A stretch of 11,076 nt of DNA, taken from assembly GCF_016786305.1 (NCBI RefSeq), contig NZ_JADWYV010000296.1; one strand, written 5' to 3'. The notes beneath the pieces were generated by a model, which was not told the DNA's origin, did no database searches, and was given only the letters and a program-made list of their open reading frames with translations. This DNA comes from Pseudofrankia nepalensis. GTDB taxonomy: Bacteria > Actinomycetota > Actinomycetes > Frankiales > Frankiaceae. How positions within the stretch are numbered: the stretch's first letter is position 1; each line of letters begins with the position of its first letter. A program made the translations under genes and the position numbers. Shown here piece after piece: positions 1 through 5,874 of the stretch.

Positions 1-416
1 AGGGGAGCCGCCGCGACCATCGCGTCAATCCACGCCTCAGCCGCAGCGGCAGCCGCCGCCCGACGCGCCGCCACCGAACCACGCCCACAGCGCCCACCAG
101 GACCAGACCGCCCCCCAGCCGAACCTCCGCCGTCCCGACCGCGCTGTGACCGGCCCCGACCCGACGAGCCCGCCCGCCCATCCGACGCCGGGTCCGACGG
201 CGGGTCCCACCCACCCACCCCCACCGGCGGTGGTGGGGCCACCGCGGATTCCTCACGACCAGCAGACGCAGAAGCAGGAACAGAGTCGGCACCTTCGGTG
301 CTCATTTCTTCGGCGACCACCGGCCCTGACAGGTCCACACCGCCGCTCGCGCCGTCCTGGTCAAGGTCGAACAGCGCGACCTCACCGGCCAGCCGCCCCG
401 GCCCGCGCCGCCTCAT
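1..416 (-). CDS. Partial hypothetical protein coupled to rep, C-terminus beyond left edge
   Basis: An open frame starts at ATG 416-414 and runs without a stop through the left edge (138 codons seen). The start overlaps the rep stop as ATGA, and GGCGGGGAAC inside rep can serve as ribosome binding site, so translation is probably coupled to rep. The protein begins MRRRGPGRLAGEVALFDLDQ. Its middle is a disordered Pro/Gly/Ser/Arg stretch (about residues 60-115), followed by an alanine-rich helical segment ending AEAWIDAMVAAAP. I recognise no family. In AICEs the gene after repSA is often the excisionase or a small accessory gene, but no helix-turn-helix is visible in the part present. The low-complexity middle carries a four-run G-tract on the coding strand. 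Existence as a gene is moderately sure; function is unknown. Confidence 0.6.
   Translation of the reverse strand, partial: MRRRGPGRLAGEVALFDLDQDGASGGVDLSGPVVAEEMSTEGADSVPASASAGREESAVAPPPPVGVGGWDPPSDPASDGRAGSSGRGRSQRGRDGGGSAGGRSGPGGRCGRGSVAARRAAAAAAAEAWIDAMVAAAP
206..222 (-). other. Perfect G-quadruplex motif with one-base loops
   Basis: The minus (coding) strand reads G5-T-G3-T-G3-T-G3: four G-runs separated by single T loops. This is the loop geometry known to give very stable parallel quadruplexes in DNA or RNA. It lies inside the partial ORF downstream of rep and encodes part of a Val/Gly-rich linker. It may simply reflect GC-rich low-complexity coding. Confidence 0.6.
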
Positions 417-1825
417 GACGAGTTCCCCGCCGAGTCGTTCCCTGTCGAGGGGTCGCGGCCGCGTCCGGCGTAGCGCCAGGAGCCGACCACCATGGTTGCC
501 GGATCACCGTCGGGACGGCCGAACTCGTCCAACGTCACCAGCCCGCCGCCGCCGTCGACGCCCAGGGGACGGCCCGCGAACGCCGCCGCCAACACCCGGG
601 CATAGCGACGCCGCACCCCCCGCAACGCCCCGAACGTCGTCGAGTAGGCCCGCGACTTGGTCAGCGCGTGACCCCCGAACCCGAACGCGTGCGACCACCG
701 GATCAGCCCCGGGACCCGGCCGGGCGCACGGCCCGCCGCCGCATCCAACGCGGCCGTGAACACAGGGTCCGAGCCCAGCCGCCAGCAGGCCTGCACCAGC
801 CGCCGCGCATGGTCACGCAGGCCGAGGCGGGCCAGATGCCGCAGCGACCGCACCGGGGAGTCGAGGGCCCCGCCGTCCGCGACACTCTTAGTGAGGTACT
901 TGGCGAGGTAGTTCCCGACCCGGGCCGCATCCATCTCAGAGCCCAGCCGGACACGGCGGATGTCGACCTGCCCGCCCCAGCGCACCGCCCACCCGCCGGA
1001 CGACGGCGCCGCCGGCAGCGCCCCGGACGAGTCGAGCAGCGCCACCCCGGCAGGATCCGGCGCGACCACCGCCACCGACGCGACCACCTCACGCAGGCAG
1101 TCCGCGACCAGCTCACCCGAAGCCCACTTCGGAGCAGCGGTCAGCCCGCCCGACGGGTCGCGGCCGTCGACCCGGATCACGACGTGCAGGTGGACCAGGC
1201 CGCGCCGCTGGACCTCAGCGACCTTGACGAACGACACCCGCACCTGACGGCGCAGCGCGGCAACCGTCAGCCCGGCCGCCAATGCGACCGCGGATTCCAA
1301 CGCGTCGCGGGTGGCCTTCCACAGCGCCGAGGCGAGCGCGTTCCAGACCACGGCGCGGTCGTAGTCGAAGCACCGAGGGCACAGCGGCTCACCGAGGCGG
1401 CGGTCGTCCGCCGCGTGGCGCAGATGGCACGACAGCGCCCGACCGTGTTCACAGGTCCCGCGACGCTGCCGGCAGATCTGGCTTTCGGCGCCCTTGCCCG
1501 CGCGCCGGGAGTGCACCGCCCCAAAGCTGGGAGCGGTCAGCGTGACGAACCACGCCGGACAGCCCGCTACCGGCGCAGCCGAGCCGCCGGCCGCGACGTC
1601 CAGGCCGCCGACCACGATCCTCCGCGCATCGCGCTGGTAGAGCTTGGAGCAGTCCGGACACGCCGAGGCACGGCGATTGTTGCACCGCACGTGCACCACA
1701 CCCGGGGCCATCGCCGGGCGGATCTCACCGGTCGCCAGGTCCACATGATCCGACCCGCCCGCCAACCGGATCGGTCGGGCACAGCCAGCCGCCGGACGGG
1801 TCTGTTCCTGCTCGTCGGTGGTCAC
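413..1825 (-). CDS. repSA: RepSA-like HUH replication initiator
   Basis: This is a predicted replication initiator of the pSAM2 RepSA type, 470 residues, which would nick the element's origin for rolling-circle replication. Cysteine pairs that may bind zinc lie at C48, C56/C59 and C149/C152 (CPRCFDYD). Family-typical WFVTLTAPSFGAVH is at 92-105. The HUH metal-binding motif is HLHVV at 212-216, and the tyrosine motif GNYLAKYLTK at 304-313 carries candidate nicking residues Y306 and Y310. I chose GTG 1825 because AAGGAG precedes it by 6 bases; the frame extends to a GTG at 1870 that lacks a ribosome binding site. It follows tra by 99 bases and its stop overlaps the next ORF as ATGA. RepSA is an assignment from motifs and context; the exact subfamily was not tested. 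Confidence 0.85.
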   Translation of the reverse strand: MTTDEQEQTRPAAGCARPIRLAGGSDHVDLATGEIRPAMAPGVVHVRCNNRRASACPDCSKLYQRDARRIVVGGLDVAAGGSAAPVAGCPAWFVTLTAPSFGAVHSRRAGKGAESQICRQRRGTCEHGRALSCHLRHAADDRRLGEPLCPRCFDYDRAVVWNALASALWKATRDALESAVALAAGLTVAALRRQVRVSFVKVAEVQRRGLVHLHVVIRVDGRDPSGGLTAAPKWASGELVADCLREVVASVAVVAPDPAGVALLDSSGALPAAPSSGGWAVRWGGQVDIRRVRLGSEMDAARVGNYLAKYLTKSVADGGALDSPVRSLRHLARLGLRDHARRLVQACWRLGSDPVFTAALDAAAGRAPGRVPGLIRWSHAFGFGGHALTKSRAYSTTFGALRGVRRRYARVLAAAFAGRPLGVDGGGGLVTLDEFGRPDGDPATMVVGSWRYAGRGRDPSTGNDSAGNSS

Positions 1826-1901
1826 GTCGCGCTCCTTCAAGCGCGCCCGGGCATGGCTACGCCCAGGCACCGGTCAAGGAAGAAGAAGAGAGAAGGAGGA
1901 A

Positions 1902-1917
1902 GGCCCGCCAGCGGGCC
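1902..1917 (-). terminator. GC hairpin between tra and rep
   Basis: A perfect 7-bp stem (GGCCCGC / GCGGGCC) with a 2-base loop lies 8 bases past the tra stop. On the minus strand it is followed by a long pyrimidine tract (TTCCTCCTTCTCTC...) rather than a pure U-run. It may be a terminator for tra or an attenuator in the rep leader. Terminators with weak U-tracts are common in actinomycetes. Confidence 0.45.
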
Positions 1918-1924
1918 GACGTGC

Positions 1925-3871
1925 CTAGCGGTCGAGGGGATCGCCGTTGTCGTCGAGCCGGTTACGCCGACGCCACCCCGCCGCCCACGCCTCCCACTCC
2001 GCCGCGTCCCACTCAGAAATCCGCCCCGCCGATGGCGCGTCCGACGCCGAGGGCAACGCCGGCCGGGACGCCGGGAGCACGGCCGGGGGTGGGGGTGGGG
2101 ACCAGCCCCGTAGTGGCACCGTCGGCGGATCCGACGGGCCTGTCGGCCGCTCGCGTACGTCCGGCAGGCCGTAGGGGCGCAGGTCTGGCAGCCAGGTCCC
2201 CGGATGGGTCACCACCGCACCCGACGACACCGGCGCCACCGGAGGCAGCGGCGCCACCGGAGGCAGCGGCGGCAGCGGTGGCAGCGGTGGCAGGGGGGCG
2301 ACCGGGGCCACCGGCGCGACCGGGACCGGGCCGGGAGGCTCGTCTGGTGGGGCGTCGGACCGGTCGGGACGGCCGAACCGGGCCGCTACCTCCGCGATGT
2401 CGTCATCGTCCTGCCAGGCCGCCCGAACCAGCACCGGCACCGGCGCGTCATCGGTGGACACGAAGCCGGTTCCTTGGCGGTCCAGGCCGATTCGTTCCGC
2501 GTGGGCGCCCGCCGCCCAGGAGCCCCGGCCAAGGACCATGTCGACCTGGGTCGGTTCGGACATGCGCAGCGCGACCCGGACCGGGAACAGGTCCCGAAAC
2601 GCGATCACGTCCTTACGCGGGTCCTGGACCGCCCCGACCACCGTGAACCCCGGGGCGCGGCCCTGGGAGAGCAGCATCGGGAGCGACGCCGCGATCCGCT
2701 TACGGATCTCTGGCGGACCGTAGGCGGTCAGCGCAGCGATCTCATCCAGCACGACCACCACGAACGGATCCCCCACCGAGGGCCGATGCGTCCGGCTGAC
2801 GCCGCGGAGCTGATCTTCCCGGCGCTGCATCCACGCGACGACGTCGTCCAACAGGTCCGCGATCGCGACCGGCGTGTAGGCGAACCGGGCGAACAGCGGC
2901 GCCCCGGCCGCCAGCTCCATCCCGCCCTTGGGATCAGCCGCCCACACCTCGACCAGCCCAGCGCGGATCTGCGGCGCCAGCGCCCGCACGATCGCCCACA
3001 GCACCGAACCCTTACCCGCACCCGTCGCCCCCGCGATCAGCACATGCGACCCGGCCAGCGGCAGCAGCCACGGCGCCCCGTCCTCCCGCAGGCCCACCAC
3101 CACCGCCGACAGATCCACCCCACCCGACACATCCGCCCGCCGACCACGCCACCCCCGCCACACCTCCCGACTCCGGCCCGCGACACCCGGGCCACGCCGC
3201 GCACGCCGGACCACCGCAGACGACCAGAACTCGGACGCCTCCCCATCCCCGCCGGTGTCGGTATCCGCGTCCCAGTCGTCCAGGCCGGGGCCGTCCTGCG
3301 GAAGCGGCTCAGGAAGCACCACCCGGCGCAGCGGCTCACGCAGCCGCACCGTGACCGTGGCCCGGCCCGCGTGGCGGACATCCGGCGCAACCGCCACGCT
3401 TCGCGCCCCGAGGCTCGCCGCCAGCGCCGGCACCGCCCGCTCGACATCGGCGACCGACTGACCGGGCCGGACCCTGATCGCGAGCACGATCCCGGCCGGG
3501 GTCCGCCAGACCCGACGCACCCTAGGCGTCCGCTCCCACGACACCGACACCCCACACGCCCGACACGCCACCGCCCACCGCCGACGCCACCGGCCCCCCG
3601 CCAGCCAGCCCAGCACCAGCCGCCGATACCACGGCACCGCCCACGCCACGAGCCCGAGCGCCGCCAGGACCACCAGGCCGCCCGACGGGCCGAACGCGTC
3701 GGACAGCCGAGCCGCCAGCCACCACACCACCAGCACCGTCACGAGTTCGCGACGCCACTCCCACACCCGGCGCACGACGTAGCGCGCCAGCATCGACGGG
3801 ACCGACGGCCGCAGCGACAGCCGCCACCCCCGCGTGATCCGACCCTGACGCACCGACATCACCGGCGACAT
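1925..3871 (-). CDS. tra: FtsK/SpoIIIE-like DNA translocase (conjugal transfer protein Tra)
   Basis: This 648-residue protein is of the type that moves double-stranded DNA between mycelial cells in actinomycete plasmids and AICEs. Two hydrophobic segments (about 43-58 and 64-81) would anchor it in the membrane. The motor follows: Walker A GATGAGKGS at 281-289, AADPKGGMEL at 311-320 and Walker B VVVVLDEIAAL at 371-381. The usual Ser/Thr directly after the Walker A lysine is Gly, with Ser next to it. From about residue 505 the protein becomes a Pro/Val/Ala linker with PLPP repeats, and the C-terminus (EWDAAEWEAWAAGWRRR) shows no obvious winged-helix DNA-binding domain. ATG 3871 is supported by GAGGAGG upstream; M5 is an alternative. 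Downstream are a hairpin and rep. Function is well supported by motifs and neighbours. Confidence 0.88.
   Translation of the reverse strand: MSPVMSVRQGRITRGWRLSLRPSVPSMLARYVVRRVWEWRRELVTVLVVWWLAARLSDAFGPSGGLVVLAALGLVAWAVPWYRRLVLGWLAGGRWRRRWAVACRACGVSVSWERTPRVRRVWRTPAGIVLAIRVRPGQSVADVERAVPALAASLGARSVAVAPDVRHAGRATVTVRLREPLRRVVLPEPLPQDGPGLDDWDADTDTGGDGEASEFWSSAVVRRARRGPGVAGRSREVWRGWRGRRADVSGGVDLSAVVVGLREDGAPWLLPLAGSHVLIAGATGAGKGSVLWAIVRALAPQIRAGLVEVWAADPKGGMELAAGAPLFARFAYTPVAIADLLDDVVAWMQRREDQLRGVSRTHRPSVGDPFVVVVLDEIAALTAYGPPEIRKRIAASLPMLLSQGRAPGFTVVGAVQDPRKDVIAFRDLFPVRVALRMSEPTQVDMVLGRGSWAAGAHAERIGLDRQGTGFVSTDDAPVPVLVRAAWQDDDDIAEVAARFGRPDRSDAPPDEPPGPVPVAPVAPVAPLPPLPPLPPLPPVAPLPPVAPVSSGAVVTHPGTWLPDLRPYGLPDVRERPTGPSDPPTVPLRGWSPPPPPAVLPASRPALPSASDAPSAGRISEWDAAEWEAWAAGWRRRNRLDDNGDPLDR
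2232..2294. repeat. Tandem repeats encoding the PLPP linker of Tra
   Basis: Two identical 18-base units (2232-2249 and 2250-2267) are followed by three 9-base units (2268-2294) differing at one or two positions. They encode Tra residues 526-547 on the minus strand (LPP and VAP repeats). In-frame tandem units like these tend to vary in copy number between related elements. Confidence 0.8.
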
Positions 3872-3971
3872 GACCCACCCTCCTCAAGGGCTTAGTGATC
3901 GAGTCCTGGAGACGGCGACGGGCGGCAGCGCGAACCACACGAGGGATCCGCGCTACCGCCCGTCCTGGCTG

Positions 3972-4316
3972 CTACTGCTGGCGCTTGGTCGCCGCCGCCG
4001 GCGGCGTCGGCACGCCGGCCGGACGGATCTCGCTGGCGACCCACAGGACCCCGTGGCGGTCTTCCATCTCCCACATCTGCGCCCGAAGGCCGACCAGCGT
4101 CACCGGCTGGCCGAGCTGCACCGTGGGCGCCTCACCCGCCACCCGAACCTTGATCGTGGAAGCGCCCGCCCCCTGGACGGCCACGGTCACCTGAACGTCG
4201 TGAAGCGGAACCCCCTCACGGGTCTTACGCGGCTCCCCGTTGAAAAGCGGAGCCTCAGGCTCACCCATCACGACCGCGACAACAATCGCCGCTGGGTCCA
4301 CCGGGATAAAACGCAT
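3972..4316 (-). CDS. Small conserved tra-associated protein, possible OB-fold or regulator
   Basis: This 114-residue protein starts MRFIPVDPAAIVVAVVMG. GGGAG lies 8 bases before ATG 4316, so I prefer this start over ATG 4331 or the frame's upstream limit at 4403. Predicted strands alternate through the chain (HDVQVTVAV, STIKVRVAG, QPVTLVGLRAQMWEMEDR, HGVLWVASEIRPAG). The pattern, including the W followed by RHG near the end, resembles small 'regulatory protein' genes annotated next to tra or rep in Streptomyces elements. Strand order and length would fit an OB-like nucleic-acid-binding fold, which is inference. It sits 100 bases upstream of tra on the same strand. The space between (3872-3971) holds only the tra ribosome binding site and no convincing gene. 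Real gene: fairly sure. Function: open. Confidence 0.72.
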   Translation of the reverse strand: MRFIPVDPAAIVVAVVMGEPEAPLFNGEPRKTREGVPLHDVQVTVAVQGAGASTIKVRVAGEAPTVQLGQPVTLVGLRAQMWEMEDRHGVLWVASEIRPAGVPTPPAAATKRQQ

Positions 4317-4419
4317 GACAAACACTCCCATCGAAGAAGAAGACACCCGCAGCCGAATGCGCGGGAGACAGAGAAGCCGCACCCCGAACGGGCCGGCTGA
4401 CATCAGAGAAAGACAGACA

Positions 4420-4434
4420 CCGGCCGAAGGCCGG
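4420..4434 (-). terminator. Hairpin terminator after the small membrane-protein genes
   Basis: A perfect 6-bp stem CCGGCC / GGCCGG closes a TTC loop. On the minus strand it is followed by TGTCTGTCTTTCTCTG, while the plus-strand flank is not T-rich, so it points to minus-strand termination. It lies 24 bases past the stop of the second small membrane gene. Another compact GC inverted repeat (4446-4458) sits between them. Confidence 0.5.
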
Positions 4435-4457
4435 CTACCGGCAGCGGCGCCGGGCGC

Positions 4458-4631
4458 CTAACGGGCCGGGAGAAGCGCCAGCGTCCAGCCGAGCAGCACC
4501 CCGACCACACCGACGACCGCGAACCCGCAGATCACGGCCAGCAGTGCCACCGCGACCAGCCGGTCAGACGCCCGCTGGGCAGCACGTTCAGCCGCAGTCA
4601 TCCGCACCCGAGGCGCGGGCCGGGCCGCCAT
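4458..4631 (-). CDS. Small single-pass membrane protein, 57 aa
   Basis: The protein has a basic N-terminus (MAARPAPRVR), a charged helix (about 11-24) and one hydrophobic span, about residues 25-55. I chose ATG 4631 because it overlaps the stop of the preceding small gene as TGATG, a sign of translational coupling; the frame could extend to GTG 4652. Small hydrophobic proteins near tra often belong to the spread (Spd) functions of actinomycete conjugation, but no sequence signature identifies this one. It probably acts at the membrane with its partner. Confidence 0.6.
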   Translation of the reverse strand: MAARPAPRVRMTAAERAAQRASDRLVAVALLAVICGFAVVGVVGVLLGWTLALLPAR

Positions 4632-4795
4632 CAGCCACCCGCCCGACGCCACGCGATCCCGGCCCCGATCAGGCCCGCACCGAGCAGACCACCCAGCGCC
4701 GGCACGTCACCCGACAGGCCGCCGAGCAGAAGGTAAAGCCCGCAGACGACCAGCGCCGCCGGCCAGAACACCGGCCGCCGGTAGTAGAAACGCAT
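4631..4795 (-). CDS. Small two-span membrane protein, 54 aa
   Basis: This short gene starts at ATG 4795 with GGGGAGG placed about 7 bases upstream, one of the clearest ribosome binding sites in the window. The product starts MRFYYRRPVFWPAALVVCG. It has two hydrophobic stretches (about 9-27 and 33-48) separated by LSGDVP and ends in basic WRRAGG, so a hairpin in the membrane is likely. Its TGA shares one base with the next start (TGATG). It appears to be the first gene of the minus-strand transfer and replication cluster, with the palindrome and repeats upstream as candidate control sites. A role in transfer or spread is inferred from position only. Confidence 0.62.
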   Translation of the reverse strand: MRFYYRRPVFWPAALVVCGLYLLLGGLSGDVPALGGLLGAGLIGAGIAWRRAGG

Positions 4796-4855
4796 GACGA
4801 GACCTCCCCGCGTAGGGAACCGATGGAAACGCGGCCCCGCCCGCGACTGGCGCGA

Positions 4856-4869
4856 GCGGCATTTGCCGC
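4856..4869. promoter_or_regulatory. Perfect 14-bp palindrome, candidate operator
   Basis: GCGGCA-TT-TGCCGC is exactly palindromic. It lies 61 bases upstream of the first gene of the minus-strand cluster, where a repressor would block transcription. No cognate repressor gene is in the window. Confidence 0.4.
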
Positions 4870-4914
4870 ACTACCAAACTCCCCGACCCGCAAGGAAAAG
4901 TCACTACTCCCAGT

Positions 4915-5051
4915 CACGGAGAAACCTTGGAGGTTTCTCGGAAAACACGGAGACGACGGAGAAAACGTTGAGCCGGGCGCCCCACTGCCACGTCCCCCAG
5001 GCCCCGGCACGGAGGAAACGCGGAATCGACGGAGAAAACAGGGAGGAAACG
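4915..5051. repeat. Degenerate iteron-like direct repeats
   Basis: The unit is about 11-13 bases, consensus [CG]ACGGAG[AG]AAACG. Copies are at 4915-4925 (shorter), 4955-4967, 5008-5020, 5028-5040 and 5039-5051 (CAGGGAGGAAACG). A partial ACGGAGACG at 4947-4955 abuts the second copy. All point the same way. The last three start 20 and 11 bases apart. Iterons of this kind bind replication or transfer proteins in plasmids; which protein binds these is unknown. Confidence 0.55.
4919..4939. repeat. 8-bp inverted repeat within the iteron-like region
   Basis: GAGAAACC and GGTTTCTC flank the loop TTGGA with no mismatch. The left arm is part of the first direct repeat, so the right arm is an inverted copy of the unit core. 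It could be an extruded hairpin at an origin, a dyad for a dimeric protein, or a weak terminator. Confidence 0.5.
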
Positions 5052-5291
5052 TGGAGAGATCACCAAGCCGCGCCCACCGGCCCCGTCAGGCCGACGCCGA
5101 ACGGCGAGCCGGCCCCGGCCGGGCACCCGCACCCGCGCCGTCACAGACCCGGTGGCCTCATCGGGCCATCGCGCACCCGCCGTGACCTGATCGGGACAAC
5201 CAGGCGGATATGGGGTGCACTGACCGCTCCGCGGAGTGACCCTCTAACCGCACGCCCCCGTCGTCCCCGCCCAAGGAGCCCTAACCCCGCG

Positions 5292-5750
5292 ATGCCCACG
5301 CCCACGATTGAGCGCCGCGTCCGTAACGCCCTGGCCATCCTGACCAAGCTTGGTGACGCCAGCCCCGCCACCCTCGCCCGCCGCACCCCCGGACTGGTCG
5401 TCCTGCTCAGCGGCCGCCACACCGGCGCGACCGCCGCCCACGCCAAGCTGCTCCGCGCCATCGACAGCCTGGACGACGCCCCCGCGACCGCCGCCCGCGC
5501 GCTCCTGGGAATCGGCCTACCAGGCCGCACGACCCGCCGAGAACGCCGCGCCGTCGCGGGCGAGGCCTACCGCGTCGGCTGGGACCAGTTCAGTCGCGCC
5601 TACGAACCCCGTGTCATCACCGCTCTGGTGATCGCCCTTATCGACCGCGCCGACCCCGCCGCGACCTACCCGACCCCATCACTGATCGTTCAGATCCTCC
5701 GCAACCCGCCGCCACCCGCGAGCGCCTTTCGACCCCGCCTCACCCGCTAA
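5292..5750 (+). CDS. Hypothetical protein with actinobacterial RR...FxR..E tail motif
   Basis: This 152-residue protein begins MPTPTIERRVRNALAILTKL. I chose ATG 5292, since the open frame upstream has no better start; AAGGAG lies 13 bases before it, a longer spacing than usual. The segment at 73-117 (GIGLPGRTTRRERRAVAGEAYRV..., WDQF, EP) resembles a short helical motif common in actinobacterial DNA-binding and signalling proteins, where a paired RR precedes an AA-x-x-hydrophobic helix and an FRR..E helix. That match is from memory of the pattern. Codon use is strongly GC at third position, so it is very likely coding. It is transcribed away from the transfer cluster and ends just before a strong terminator. 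It could be a regulator acting on the shared intergenic region. Confidence 0.7.
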   Translation: MPTPTIERRVRNALAILTKLGDASPATLARRTPGLVVLLSGRHTGATAAHAKLLRAIDSLDDAPATAARALLGIGLPGRTTRRERRAVAGEAYRVGWDQFSRAYEPRVITALVIALIDRADPAATYPTPSLIVQILRNPPPPASAFRPRLTR

Positions 5751-5767
5751 CCACAGGCAGCACGAAA

Positions 5768-5799
5768 CGGGGGCATGGACGCCGTTGTCCATGCCCCCG
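5768..5799. terminator. Strong bidirectional terminator between convergent genes
   Basis: A perfect 13-bp stem (CGGGGGCATGGAC / GTCCATGCCCCCG) closes the 6-base loop GCCGTT. It lies 17 bases after the plus-strand gene's stop and 75 bases past the end of the minus-strand methyltransferase. The minus-strand flank reads TTTCGT, the plus-strand flank is C-rich. Placement and stem strength support termination in both directions. Confidence 0.78.
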
Positions 5800-5874
5800 C
5801 CCCATAGGCCCACCCCGCACCATCAGCGCGAAGCAGCCCGTCTCCCAGCCGGCGTGATCGGCCACCGACCGCGC

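Larger units (their letters stand above)
4796..5291. other. 496-base gene-free region: candidate origin, transfer locus or operator
   Basis: I find no convincing gene here; frames crossing it lack start signals and use scattered codons. It separates the minus-strand transfer cluster from the plus-strand gene at 5292. It holds a 14-bp palindrome (4856-4869), a stem-loop (4919-4939), degenerate direct repeats around ACGGAGAAAAC (4915-5051) and GC-rich inverted repeats at 5095-5106 and 5109-5122. The A-runs in the repeats stand out against the GC-rich background. A weak promoter-like pair (GTGACC at 5182, GGATAT at 5206) could serve the plus-strand gene. Which role applies cannot be settled from sequence alone. 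Confidence 0.55.

Noticed and set aside
2083..2100. G-rich tract within tra
   Set aside because: Only three clear runs; it encodes a polyproline segment and is weaker than the four-run motif at 206-222.
668..2113. 481-codon plus-strand open frame antisense to rep
   Set aside because: Arg/Pro/His-rich product typical of the antisense of high-GC coding DNA; no ribosome binding site, and rep on the other strand has clear motifs.
2204..3895. 563-codon plus-strand open frame antisense to tra
   Set aside because: Same composition artefact; tra has Walker A and B on the other strand.
3870..4400. 176-codon plus-strand frame over the small tra-associated gene
   Set aside because: His/Arg-rich product; the minus-strand frame has a well-placed ribosome binding site and a regular strand pattern.
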